Shown here in pieces: positions 49,609-61,631 of a stretch of DNA of 64,000 nt (the first letter of the stretch is position 1; every line of letters starts with the position of its first letter). Below the pieces are notes generated by a model. It ran no database searches, was not told the origin of the DNA, and was given only the letters and a program-made list of their open reading frames with translations. The stretch covers positions 109,687,265-109,751,264 of the forward strand of contig CM067081.1 in assembly GCA_034008185.1 (NCBI GenBank), written 5' to 3'. Source of the DNA: Gorsachius magnificus (lineage: Eukaryota; Chordata; Aves; Pelecaniformes; Ardeidae). The position numbers and the translations under genes are program-made.

Positions 49609-50258
49609 GGATGATGCATCTTCTTGCAGCCCAGAAAGCCAATCATATCATGGGCTGCATAAAAAGAAGCGTGCCCAGCAGGTCGAGGGAGGTGACTCTT
49701 TCCCTCTACTTGGCTCTTGTGAGACTCCACCTGGAGTACCACATGCAGCTCTGGGGCCCCCAACATAAGAATGACATGGACCTGTTAGAGCAGGTCCAGA
49801 GGAGGGCCATGAAAATTATCAGAGCACTGCAACACCTCTCCAATGAAGAAAGACTTGAGAGAGTTGTGGTTGTTCAGTCTGGAAAAGAGAAGGCTGCAGG
49901 GAGACCTTATTGTGGCCTTTAAATACTTGAAGGGGTTTGTAAGAAAGATGGAGAGAAACTTTTTACCAGGGCCTGTAGGGATAGAACAAGGGGTAATGGT
50001 TTTAAATTGAAAGGGGCTAGATTTAGGTTAGATATAAGGAAGAATTTTTTTTTTACAATGAGGGTGGTGAGGCACTGGAACAGGTTGTCCAGAGAAGTTA
50101 TGGATGCCCCCTCCCTGGAAGTGTTCACAGATTGGATGGGGCTTTGAGCAACCTGATCCAGTGAAAGATGTCCCTGCCCATGGCAGAGTGGCTGAACTAG
50201 ATGAACTTTAAAGGTCCCTTCCAACCCAAACTATTCTATGACTCTACAATTCTATGAC
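49609..50258 (+). mobile_element. CR1 LINE 3' fragment, plus strand
   Basis: About 650 bases of the CR1 ORF2 C-terminus and 3' tail. The frame from 49,611 includes SRSREVTLSLYLALVRLHLEY and then loses phase at about 49,860, inside the segment equivalent to [10 protein letters not shown]. The tail ends in ATTCTATGACTCTAC and ATTCTATGAC. It is more diverged than the copy at 45,648 and belongs to a different sequence variant. It is not active. Confidence 0.93.
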
Positions 50259-53200
50259 TGTTTGGCATGACCAGCTCTTCACAGGAAATATTTTTGCCAT
50301 GGGATCATACCACAAAGATTGTGATCTTAAATTAGTCAGGGTCTGCACAAGAACAAAGTTGTTATTGTTTTTATTCTGTATGTCTCTCTTAAAATGCTAC
50401 AAGAAACACCAGGTTATTTCAGATTAACATTATTTCAGTAATGCTAAAGTTTCCTTTTCTATAAACAGCATTTCTGTAAGCATAAGCATTAAAGGGACTT
50501 CTGCTTACCGATATCAGAGGCTCAGAAAATGACTGAAATGAACTTTATACTTCAGATGCTCCTGGAATCAGGAAACTTCCATTTCAAGGACAAAACATCA
50601 TCGAACTATGACACTGAGTGAGAAAATGTATCTTTCCGGTCATTTGACTCAGAGTTCATCCTGCATCTGTTATTCATATTGAAAGTATTTGGAAGGAGAC
50701 TAGAATAAGAATCAAGGATTTAAGTAGACTTTCTGGTGATTACAGACCAAGAAGAATATTCAAGAGCCAGAGAGACTTAATTTGTTTTATATCTTAGATT
50801 GAAGCTGATGCAGTTGATCATTCCCAAGTTTATAACAAAACAAATCCACACACAGTACCTAAAGCAAATAACTGTAACTGTTACTGGCTTAACTCCTCTG
50901 TCAGGTACCTTGGTTTTGAGGGGAAAAGCCTAGAGACTTTCACATACTACCAAATTCAAACAACACAGTTTTAAGTTTTTATGATTCTTTGCTGAATGGG
51001 CTACTCCAAGTCCTTGCTCTTGGCAAGTCCACAGTCAAGCTTGAATATTCTCTGTCATTAAGGAAATGTAGGAAAGGATGATCCTGGAGAAGCAAACCAA
51101 AGGATTTTTGGTGGGGATTAAAGCTGGCAGCACTGTTAAAAACGTTAAATTAAAAAGGTATCTTTTCATTCAGATTTTAGATAACTATAATTCCTCCGGT
51201 ATCACCAGACTAAAACCTGGGCTCCCTTCTGGTTTTTGCTGCCTTTACTTTATCCAGTAGACTATCAGGATGTGCAACATGATAAACTCCTGTCCTTGAA
51301 GTGATGACTTACAACATTGCTGCTTATCATAATAAAGTGCCAGTGTACAAATTGCTTAAAGACGGTACCAAACTGTAGAACCCTCATGTTCACTGAGCAA
51401 GAGGATCACGGTCTCTTCAGGGTATTTGCTTTGTTTTGGTTCAGTATGCTATGATAAAGTTGACACCTTTTTTTTTTTCAAAGAGTCTTACCTGGGTGAG
51501 TCAAATTAAGAGACTTTTGGTGAGATAAATAACTCTGTTATAAAACCTTTTTCTCAAATGCTGAAGTTTTCATAGGCTAGGTGTTCCACATTGGTTCTGC
51601 TATCTTAACACATTTCCATAATTCTTTGTATTTCGCCAGGGAAGAAAAAATGTAGGGAATAAGGGTAGATAAACCACGCTGGTAGGATTGGTACTTCCCT
51701 TAATTCAAGCAAGCAATTCAGACTAAAATTCCTCTAAAATAAACTGATGACACAGCAAACCTTGTCTACAGCATATTGTGTTAGATCTTTGTCCACCTCT
51801 CTTGTGAAATCAAAGGAATTAGTTCTGAAGACAACAGGGCATGAATTGCATTCATTATGAAGGAAATTGCATCTGATAATCCTTGCTATGCAAACCACAA
51901 AATGTCACAACATCCAGGAGGCATCTCAAGTATAAAAAAAGCCCTCTTCCTCCCTGTTCTCAGAACCAGTGGTGTACTCCCTTTGTTCAGAGAAGCTGAA
52001 TTGGCTTCCATATCTCAGCGGAGGCTAGAAGGTAGTGTTGCTTCTTGAGGCCTTTAGAGCCCTGGTATTCAAGAAGGGGAACAAGATGTTTAGATTGTTT
52101 GCTCCTTCATCTAAATGAATGGCTCAAAGGGGAAAAATAAAGAGAAGTATCGGCCTAATAGTCATTGCTGGCTTTAATAGAGTAAAATGCCTCCATCTGG
52201 CAGCCTGAACTTTAGCTTGAACTTACTAGGTGCAAAGCTGGCACGTCACTCAAGCAACAGCCCAGTATAACCCAGTGTTTTTTCAGAATTTCAGAGTCAA
52301 CAACAGAAGAGGGCCAGGAGTGTACATACTTTGGGGCAGCACATCAACACATGGTAAAATCCACCCTACAACAACAGAAATAAAACCTAATGCTTTCACA
52401 ATCATATTTTCATTGCTAATAAAGATGCATCTTTTCCCTTCAACACCAAGTCTTATACATCTTTCATTGCAATGCTCTATCCTCAGCTCCTTACAGGAGA
52501 AGACTAATTATTTCAAGAAATGGTCATGAATATAATTAAGATCAGATCCTCCCCTTGGTACACTGTGCAGACTGCTGCGAATCTAAAGATGTCTCTCTTA
52601 TAAATTACATTAAAACGAACAAGAGGGGGGCCTTTTATTTAAAAAAATCTTCCTTCCAGGAGCAAATCTCTCTCTCTCTCCTTCTCCATTTTTATTTTTT
52701 ATTAAAACTTAACATGTTATTAGCATGAGAATAAGTGATTGCATTGCTGAATTTCAAGCAGTATTTGGTTACCAAATACAACAGCACTGTCTTTTGCACT
52801 GTTTATGCCATACATGCAAGATTAAGTACTTAACCTTTTAATTTATTGTTGAAGGTAACAAACAAAAATGAAGAGAATCTCACTTAGTCTAAACAAAGCT
52901 TAAGGCACAACACTTCCACACAGTGTATAAATTTCTAAACTACAGTCAGTATATGAACATGTTTGTCATCATTAACTTGCATCTATAGTTCAGCAGGAAT
53001 ACCAAAATATCATATTACGTGTAAGAGCCTACACAAAAGACCAGCAAATAGATTTTTCTCTTAAGCTAATGGGACTAGTTAATGGACCTTCTGGAGAAAA
53101 GGTACAATTTGCAATCATGACAAAGACGTTCTGAAAACTAAATTAATATGCAGGATATAAATTATCCAGAACAAATCCAATGAATCCAGATCATGACCAA

Positions 53201-54404
53201 TTTAAGATAATGGGCTTCCTACTTTTGCTATTAATATTTAATTGCTTATATTGCATGTTTATATTGTCCTATGCATTTTTTGTTGTTTTCTTAGATAACT
53301 CTGGCCCATAAATGAGCAGGGTAGGCCAAAGACTTTTTTCAAAAAAGCCTACCACTATTTAAAGGAAACTTACAGTTGGTTCACATACATATTTTAATTT
53401 CAAATAAACAGTCCCCAGTCTAAAGTTAAATCAAATCATCCTATATACCAACGGAACTTCAGAATACACCCTGAGAAACTAATCCCCTTGATACACTCAT
53501 AAATATTAATTACATTTATAGGATAGCAATATAAATTCTGCCAAGTACCACAGGACCCTGCAGTATTAAAGAGCAGCAAAAAATTCTGATGGAAATGACC
53601 GGAGTAATTATTAGTGTTCCTGAAACTTCAAACTCTGTTCAACAGTTCGCCAGATATTTGCCCCCTCTCAATTTTAACAGGAATACTTGGAATAAAATTA
53701 ATCTAATACTGCTAATGAGAACACAAATGCTGTAGCCTGTAATAAAACAGAACAACATATAGTAAGTACATAACAGAAGCTACTGGTCCTAAAGCAACCA
53801 TTTTAACAGTAAAATTCTAATAAAAATAGTAAGCCATCAAAATTTACAAACTACCACAAACAGTTAAAATTTCACAGAACGGATTTAATAAATACAATTA
53901 GTAAAACAGGCACACTTATGCCAGAGCAAATACACTACGTATTCTAATTTTCCAAGAGGAAATGTAATACGCTGCAGCTAAAGAAATAACAAAGCAAAAA
54001 AGAAACAAAGTACAAACATAACGATTCTCAAAGGTTAATGGTTACACCACTGGCTTATAGTCACTGATCACATTTTTACTACCTATAGCCTGCAGATGAT
54101 AATTTTTTTCCCCTGAAGAAGGTAAGACCATTACATGCTGACTTTTGTGTGCGTTTTTAATTGTCTTGCCTAGGAGAGCAAATCTTGAAAATTAGCGTTG
54201 TGAAGTCAAAAAAAGGAAGAAAAAAATAACTGTCAAAATATTAGAACAAAAAAGTTATTGCAGAGAGATAGAAATTCATTACTTTCATGCTCTGTCAAAC
54301 TTATAATAATATGCACTTAGAAAGAAAAGCAAAATCTTATTTTAAATGGCATTTGCTAAAGCTACGCTAACAAAAGGATTTGTGGCCCTGTCACGAAAAA
54401 ACAT
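50259..54404. other. AT-rich non-coding stretch
   Basis: No gene seen. A short (CT)7 run occurs at 52,667-52,680. Under the gene model this is intron 1. Confidence 0.5.
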
Positions 54405-54417
54405 TGACCCTTGACCT
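54405..54417 (-). promoter_or_regulatory. DR1 nuclear-receptor element
   Basis: The minus strand reads AGGTCAAGGGTCA: two hexamer half-sites in direct repeat with one base between. This matches the DR1 sites known for RXR heterodimers, HNF4 and COUP-TF. It lies about 400 bases inside the first intron of the proposed gene. The word match is good, but occupancy is unknown and such sites occur by chance every few tens of kilobases. Confidence 0.35.
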
Positions 54418-54527
54418 TTTTTCAGTTTAGAGAAGGAGAACAGCCAGAATCTTGTGTATCAAACAAATGTTTGTTTTGTATAAACATTCTCCCAATTTTC
54501 CTAGTTTTCTGCAAAAGCGGAGAAAAA

Positions 54528-54538
54528 GGGGGGGGGGG
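54528..54538 (+). repeat. G11 homopolymer
   Basis: Eleven consecutive G followed by a GA-rich tract. Length is likely variable, and sequencing error in length is possible. Confidence 0.8.
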
Positions 54539-54607
54539 AAGAAAAGAAGAAGAAAATGCCCCAAATGAAAGGCTCAATTCGGAAACAGTGCGAGCCTGCT
54601 TCTAAAC

Positions 54608-54618
54608 AGTCATGTGAC
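54608..54618. promoter_or_regulatory. M-box / E-box like word
   Basis: AGTCATGTGAC matches the M-box (extended CATGTG E-box) bound by MITF/TFE-family factors. It lies about 200 bases past the exon 1 donor on the minus strand. Only the sequence match supports it. Confidence 0.25.
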
Positions 54619-54819
54619 TTCTTTTTTGCTAACAGCCATGTGCTCGCGTATCATTTTACTCTGAAATAACTGTGCAGATTTCAGCTCAACCTGCCTTTGC
54701 TTATAATGCATGACATAGCCTGTGAGGGAGCCTGAGAACCGTCCCTCTTCAAAAGCAAGGTTCCCATGCTTGGCCTGTAACCATGGAAGCAGATGCCTTT
54801 TTTGCTTACCCCTGCTTAC

Positions 54820-55072
54820 CTCTTTGCAGCCACGAGCTGCTCCCTATTGTTAAAAGGGGTACGCCTTGATTTTTCTTCGTCGTGACCGAACTTGCCTCTT
54901 CTTCAAAGGGCATGATGCTGCAGGTCATTGGTCTAGACTGTTTGCACGGTCCAGAGAACAGCCTTGATGTAACCCTTGCTCCGTCTGTGCCACACCACCA
55001 GCCGTGCGACTGTAGACTGTAGGGGGACATCGGAGATCTGTATTTGAAAAGAAGTCCGTCCGATTTTGCCAT
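54820..55072 (-). CDS. putative exon 1 (coding) of novel gene
   Basis: On the minus strand an ATG at 55,072 sits in a strong start context (A at -3, G at +4: CACAATGG) and opens 84 codons plus one base, ending at the donor AAAGAG/GTAAGC. The unspliced frame stops four codons later. The peptide begins MAKSDGLLFKYRSPMSPYSL and has four Cys, an acidic EEE cluster near residue 57 and no hydrophobic segment. Twelve CpGs fall in these 253 bases, with four more within 40 bases upstream, in surroundings where CpG is rare, as expected for a first exon near a promoter. The phase-1 end fits exon 2 at 43,824. I do not recognise the protein. The exon might alternatively splice to something outside this model. 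Confidence 0.48.
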
Positions 55073-58000
55073 TGTGCCTTTTCAGTCATCGATCGAATGA
55101 ATATCGAACCTTCTGTCGTTGCATGTGTGAAATAGATAGCTTAGCAAGCACTTTTGTGCCCAAACCTGTGCAGTGGGCCAAACTCTCTTCCTTTATTCAC
55201 AAGTATTATTGTTTTTTGTAGCATAGTAATTTCTTAGGTAGTTTAATAACTGTGTCCTAATGTTAGACCAGCCTCACAACAGAATTTCTTTGTTGTAATC
55301 TGCTTGATTTAGCACTTTATTTTTTTTTTTTATTTTTTTTTAGAGGTGCTTTCTCTTTTAGTCATTCCCAGTTGAACATCAGCCCTCTTAAACTGCAAGG
55401 GAGGCTGATTTTAAATTGGTATGAATAGCCCAGAATCGTGAGGGGTTTCAGAAAAGATACTAACTGGAGGTTTGCTACCATAAGGCTTTAAAAATACAGG
55501 GGGAAAAAGTTGGAAAGCTTCAAGGTAAATTCAAAAAGTAACAAATCCAGCAAATATGGCACTTTTTTATTTTGCTGCTGTTAAATACAAATAAAGTAGA
55601 AAATGGTTAGGAAAGACAGATATTGTAATACACAAAATAACGTGACTTTTAGTGGTGGCTAAAAACGTAAAAGAATCCCACCTCCTTATTTTCCCCTCGA
55701 CATACAAAGACAAATAATTTTGAAATTTAACACCTGATAACATGGGAGCTCTAAAATACTTTTTACTTTCCTGTACTATTGCACAAACATTTTGATAATT
55801 ACTGGCCAGCTTATTTTTTTAAGATATATTTCATTTTAAAAAATACAGATAAATGACCAAACCATAGCAAGAAATAATGAAAATTACGCTAAGCCACTGA
55901 GAAAATGTAGCTGAAGTGTTCAGTCGAAGAGTTCAACAGAACTCTAGGAATTTCAGGGGGGAGTGAAGGAAGAGATGCTCTAACACCTTCCAGTAAAAAG
56001 GAGAGAATTGTAGCTAACATGGAAAATGATACATTCTTGAAATCAGTCGGTAAGCAAGTTTTTACTCTTCTATTAACAAAATGGCAAACTCTCTGACCAC
56101 TGCCTGTCAAAAAAACAATAACCTAGTGACAGGCATCAGCACCTAACTCATTGTAAAATATGCCTGCCTCTACTCTGTTCTAATAAAATTCGGATTGCAT
56201 CAAAAAGGGCTTATATATTCTTCAGGGTGTTGCTTACACAGTGTTGTCTGTATATGACATCAGTATATATATTTTTGAGATACCACTATCTCATACTTCA
56301 AGGCATACCTATTTTCTCTAATTGCCGCAGGCAAAGGGGAGGTGCACTAAAGAATAAAGAAGGTTATTGTGACAGATGAAACATAATTCACAATGAGTAC
56401 TCTTTTCATCCAGCCTTAAGTAGCAGAGGATTACTCCAAGCTGAATTTTAGGGGAGTATGTATGATCTGATTTAATAATATGAGGACAGGCCACAAGCTG
56501 AAAGGCAATGTAAACCAATTATGCTTTTACTGATTGTTTGGGGGGTTTTGTTGTTGGGGTTTTCCCCCCTCCTCCTCTTTTCTGGAAGTAGAAGAAATGT
56601 TAACGTGAAGAGGGTCTGAAGAAACATGGGGAAAAGTAAGAAATGCCGAGAAATAAAGTGGGGATTTTCTGGAATGGATATTGATAAAAGATTATTCTAT
56701 ATTTCTGCTTCATGACACTTAAATGAAATAAGATCACGCAATTTCTTCAGTAAATATGCGCTGTGAAAGTAGGTAAACTAATTTTGATACACTTACTGAA
56801 CTTGTATTGCTTCAGAGAAATTCATACTTGAGTTTTCTAAAAATGCTGTATTAGATCGTTTAGATGTAGATAACTGTGACAGTAAAATAACTTTTGCTAA
56901 ACATGTGTACATTGCTTTTCTGAGTCACTGTTTTAATATTTAAACAGTAAATAGGTAAGCTTGCATGTGTATTTTATATGTTTGTTTCCTTACAGTGTGC
57001 TTTGGAAAAGATTTGCTTAGCATAAAGTACTGTATTACATTCTGAAAGGATTTATCTTTTTTACTGTTTCAGTTTTTGTATAACAACTATTTTTTTATGA
57101 TCTAAAATTGCATTCAGAACGTCTGGCCATGTGTAGCTAGTTAAATTGAAGAAACTGCTAGGGTACTTGGCAAAAGGAGTAAACAGTATCTTATTTTGTT
57201 TATAGAAATTTTAATTTATATTAATTACTTTTCTAAGCAATAGGCAACTTTTAAAAAATCCATTTTAATGCATGTGTTAATAAAGTAATCATTGATCTTC
57301 TCAAAGAACAGTTCTATACATTTTGTATATATAATTTAGTATGCAAAATAAAACCATTTTTAGATACAGATTTTAAATGCATTTTTCAAGAATTCATCTG
57401 GTTTGAAAATCACAGACAAAAAAACCCAAACAACCACTAGTTATATGTTTGCTTTCATATATTTTGTACTTTTTAATTACACAAAAACTGCTTAGTAGTC
57501 AGAGCTAATAAAACTGTGTTGCTAATTGAAAATAAATTACTACTAGGGGTTAGTTTCAGACTGAAATATAAAATAAAGATTAATTGGAACAGACTTTCTG
57601 TTATTCTGTTATGCAAGTGCTGCTATATATCAGACCAACTAAGATAATTCAACAACTTAACACCAAATCCTACATAAATAAATGGCAAGGAAATGGCATT
57701 AAAATATGCATGTGAAATTATTATTAATTCTATTTTCTAAACCAACAAAGAACACTGAAATTTTGTCTTTCTATAAGCTGTGCTACCGAACTATTCTCCT
57801 GTGTAACATGACTTCATGCCATTCTTAAAATCAAGCATAAAACCAATATAAGTAAGTATTTCATAAACACTAGAAGCAATTAGTTAGATTTTGGTGAATA
57901 AGCACTATGCATTAAGCACACCTCAGTCCTATACTCTTAAAGAAAGAATGAACAGTCAGAAAACGTATCAAAATACAATAAGAAAACTGCTAAATTGAAA

Positions 58001-58987
58001 GCATACATTTTAATATTTTAGTTTGCAAAGGGAGCAGCAGCCAAAAGACCGTTCTAACCACCTGACAAATAGCAACAAACAACAGCTCTCGAGTCAAAAT
58101 ATTTATTAGGGTGTCATGTCAATGTACAGGCTAGCATATGGGCTAAGAAGAAATTATTCTATTATCTACAGCCGAGTGAAGTAGTAACAACGAACATAAA
58201 GATTTATAAATATATATAGAACTGAGAATGTTTCTTTCAAATCATACAAGCACTTAATTTTCATTGATCGCTTAAAAAGATATCAAAAAGTGTAAAATAC
58301 AGGTTACTTGAATTTCTGTGACAATTTTTATCCAAATGTTATTGTTGCCGTGTCACACTGCACTTGCCATCCATTGTAAAGTTTCTTAGTAAGAAATATA
58401 TACTTAAGGATTTGTTTAAGGAGTCCAGTGGCATTTTTGCTACACTGAATGACATTAATATAAGCAATATATCTTCTACTAATAAACTTTAAAATGATGT
58501 ATATTTTGGGGCTTTTCATATTAGTAGAATGTTTCTGTTGTCTTAAAAATTAATTTGAAGTAGAATTTATTATTGACAGTATGGCACATAAAACTTTCAG
58601 CAAAATTGCAGATGAAGGCTGTCTTTGGAAAAGTAGGGAAAAGACAGCATCTCAGACCATGCTTGCATGCAACAGAAAAAGGTACACATTTCTTAAGATG
58701 AACAAACAGTGTTTTAATACTGAATCAAACTATGAGCACTCATATATTTTACAAATCTAAAAATATTAGTATTACACATTATTTTAATTCTTTTCTGCAC
58801 AACATACATCAGGCTGGCTGAATATATATCAAGTTCACTACATCATTTTTAATAGCCAGTCTTGGGCTTTTTTTAAAAAGAGAAGGAGGAAAAATGAGCT
58901 CTTCCCCCTCCCCTGCAAACAGCTTTGATTTTAACCAAATTTCAGTGTGCAGGTATAGATGTCTCATCCCATACCGTATAAAGTGTT
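55073..58987. other. AT-rich stretch upstream of putative exon 1
   Basis: On the minus strand this is the promoter side of the proposed gene. CGAT words repeat at 55,088-55,107. No convincing TATA box was seen near the exon. A T-rich run lies at 55,320-55,341. The part at about 56,900-57,400 is dense in TTAATTA- and ATGCAAAAT-like words and could hold conserved non-coding elements. No gene recognised. Confidence 0.4.
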
Positions 58988-59005
58988 AAAAAAAAAAAAA
59001 AAAAA
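58988..59005. repeat. poly-A tract (A18)
   Basis: Eighteen consecutive A. No element body recognised. Confidence 0.85.
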
Positions 59006-59944
59006 GAATGAAATTAAGATTTCTAATATTTTGGGAGCTACAAAGAATACAGCGGCTCAGGAGACAACACTGGGAATGTAAGAAAATACAGACTTTGATT
59101 CTATACGACAAGCTGGATAGGAGTCAAAGCTGCCACATGTGGTGTGAAAAAATGCCACCCCGGTGTGAACAAAGGGTTTAAAATGGAGTCAAGAAGCATG
59201 CAAGCTCAATGTCTAAGCTTTTCCTGTGAATTGTACTGCCACAACCTGCAGGATATCAAGTGGGCTGGGAAGAATAGAGTGCCTTTGGCAGCTACAATGG
59301 AGTAGCGGTGGCCATCGGTGCGTTAGGGTTGCTATTGTTTTGGTTGTCTTGTTTGCGCGCATCGTTAAAATGTGCTGCTTTACTTCAGTGAGAAATTAAA
59401 CTCTAAGCACCAAAAAATTCATCGAGAAAGAGATGAATGCCGTAACTCTGATCCTCCTTGTTGTAGTCCTAGTTTACAGTTTGATGAGAGAATTTACCAG
59501 CTAGATTGTTCATTTTACCGGGGCCTGAACCACAATCTCACACATACAAAAACCAAAGTAATAAATGTTGCTCATAAATATCTCTATGGCCTTTTACTTG
59601 GATAATGGTTGCAATAATATAAACATTTATTGGGGTTTATTCAAATGGAAAGAATGTTGCATCTTATTTCAGTCAACAGATTTCCTCTTTTTATTATGAC
59701 ATAAAGCTATTAATCTGCATATTCAGTTCAGAAAACACCATCTTTTAGAAATAATCGATGAAAGCATGCAATAGCGACCAAAAAATGTATGGGTCATACA
59801 CGCAAAGATGCTATGCTAAAATTTAACAGCGAAGTTACTGAAAATCATACATATTATACCTAGATAAAGGAAAATTCTATGTGGACAAGGCACAAGGAAT
59901 AATAGGAAAAAAACCCAGTTACATGTATTTTCCCAAAAGATGCA
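59006..59944. other. non-coding stretch with weak open frame
   Basis: A plus-strand frame at 59,372-59,605 (77 codons) contains a Cys-Pro patch, DPPCCSPS, but has no recognisable domain and no supporting splice pair. A few CpGs cluster at about 59,305-59,365. Otherwise nothing. Confidence 0.4.
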
Positions 59945-59988
59945 AATAGTAAAAACTACAAGTTCCAATAGCAAAAAGTACAAGTTCC
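59945..59988. repeat. 22-bp imperfect tandem duplication
   Basis: Two adjacent copies (59,945-59,966 and 59,967-59,988), each ending TACAAGTTCC, differ at two positions. Confidence 0.85.
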
Positions 59989-61588
59989 TCGAAGAGAAAA
60001 TGCAATACAGTTACTAGAATTCCTAAGCAAAATCAATTAAAATCCAAGGAAGCAGGCCCACAAAAACCAATAAACAGCAAATTTTCTAAGAATTAAAGAA
60101 ACCTTCCAATTTCCTATATCACATTTACATTTTTTATTAAGGATTAGGTCAAAAGCCACTAATTTTTAGTTTATGAATGCAGGTCAAGACAAGAACATTT
60201 TTCTATTTACTCTGTGTAACTCTGTATAGAAATCAATCTGTTACTTTCATTACAACCACACAATCAATTCCATTTAAAGTACAATGTAACCGCCAAGTCC
60301 AAGGACAATATGGATCGCTGAAAATCCTTCATACTATCTACAGGATTTATTCAGTATGACTGGGATGATTTTTCTTCTTATTAGTATGCAACAAGCTTTC
60401 ACAAACAAACTTACCCCAGCCTCGCCTGTTTTTAGTTCAGAACATAAAAAAAAAGCATACACTAATTTAGTGATAATAGCACTCATGCGTAAGTATTGCT
60501 CTTCAGTAAATAACACAAATCATTTATTAAAGAAGAATTTTATGGAGGAAAATGTCTAAGTCACGCTGAGTCATGATTATTTCTAGAACTGTAGTAAGAC
60601 AGGACTACATGCTACATAAACCATATGACATACATACATGCAGACACATGTGGTGAATGTAGATAATGTGTTTAAGCAGTCTGTCTTAAAAGGCTGTATT
60701 TTATCTACGTCCAAATATTTGTAAACGTGGCCCTTTCATTTTTTCTGTTCCTCATAATGCTGATCTGAAGTTTCTAAGGGGCACAAAGCCAAGGTATTTA
60801 AAAACTGCAAAATATTATTAATGTCTCTCCCTGCATACTCAAAGAATTTCATATGATCATTTGGACAGATGTAATTTAGTCATTTATATAAATGTTTAAA
60901 ATCTTCATAATTACTTTTACAGTCCTAGTCCAACATATTAAAATCAAGGTATAATATCAGATTTTAAAACTGTAAAACTCCAAACTGTACTTTTATTTAT
61001 GGTATGTTTATACAGGTTTATTTTGCTGGTTTGGTTTTGTTCTCAACCTATTTTCTCAACTGATTTTCTTCTGCATTTTAGTATTGGTAGGGTTTTTTTA
61101 ATATTATTTTTTTCCTTCTGCCTGCTTGAGACATAAGCCTGTCAAACGAATATTACTGTAAATGATCAAAATAAACTGAAAAATGTTCTGTTCAGAGATT
61201 TCTGCAGAATAAAGCTGCCTGTGATTTTCAAGTACAAACCTTATCTTGAATATTCTTAGCATTTGTTCCTTACTTGTTCTTTTATTGATCACTTTGTTCA
61301 ACTACGTATCTCCCTCCCCAATAACATATCACAGAAAATGAAAAATGAGTCTTAATAGTGCTCCAGAACGTGCAGTCAGATGTCTGCTAACAGCACTGAG
61401 GTTGTGTTTCAGTGTCCCTGGTTTTCTCTGCTTTGATAATTTGAGATGGCACTGATTTGAAATCTCTGAGTGTTTCTTGGGGTGCCATCCCCTTTTCAAT
61501 CCAGCGTATGTTTTTAAGTCACTCTTAAATTGTTGTTTCTGCCAAGTGGTCAACCAATTAACAGCATCCTCTCTTAGGTAACAAGACG
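59989..61588. other. AT-rich non-coding stretch
   Basis: No gene, repeat family or RNA recognised. Confidence 0.55.
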
Positions 61589-61631
61589 GCATGCACACAT
61601 GCACGTACATATGTGTATACGTACATACGCA
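61589..61631. repeat. 43-bp perfect purine-pyrimidine alternation
   Basis: Every base from 61,589 to 61,631 alternates purine and pyrimidine (mixed GC, AC, AT, GT steps). It is a Z-DNA-prone tract, longer than a simple CA repeat and of mixed composition. Confidence 0.75.

Larger units (their letters stand above)
42920..55072 (-). other. proposed four-exon minus-strand gene (whole span)
   Basis: Gene model read from splice signals: exon 1 at 55,072-54,820 (from the ATG), exon 2 at 43,824-43,760, exon 3 at 43,468-43,409, exon 4 from 43,306 with a stop at 43,262 and a 3' untranslated part to about 42,920. Introns are about 11.0 kb, 291 and 102 bases, all GT-AG. Donors are GAG/GTAAGC, CAG/GTGAGC and CAG/GTAAGC, and all acceptors follow pyrimidine tracts. 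Phases match at each join (1, 0, 0). The product would be 140 residues with no visible signal peptide or membrane segment and no family I recognise. CR1 copies at 45.6 and 49.6 kb would lie in intron 1. What is seen: the signals and open frames. What is inferred: that they are used together. It may instead be a non-coding RNA, or exon 1 and the island may belong to separate transcripts. Confidence 0.42.
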
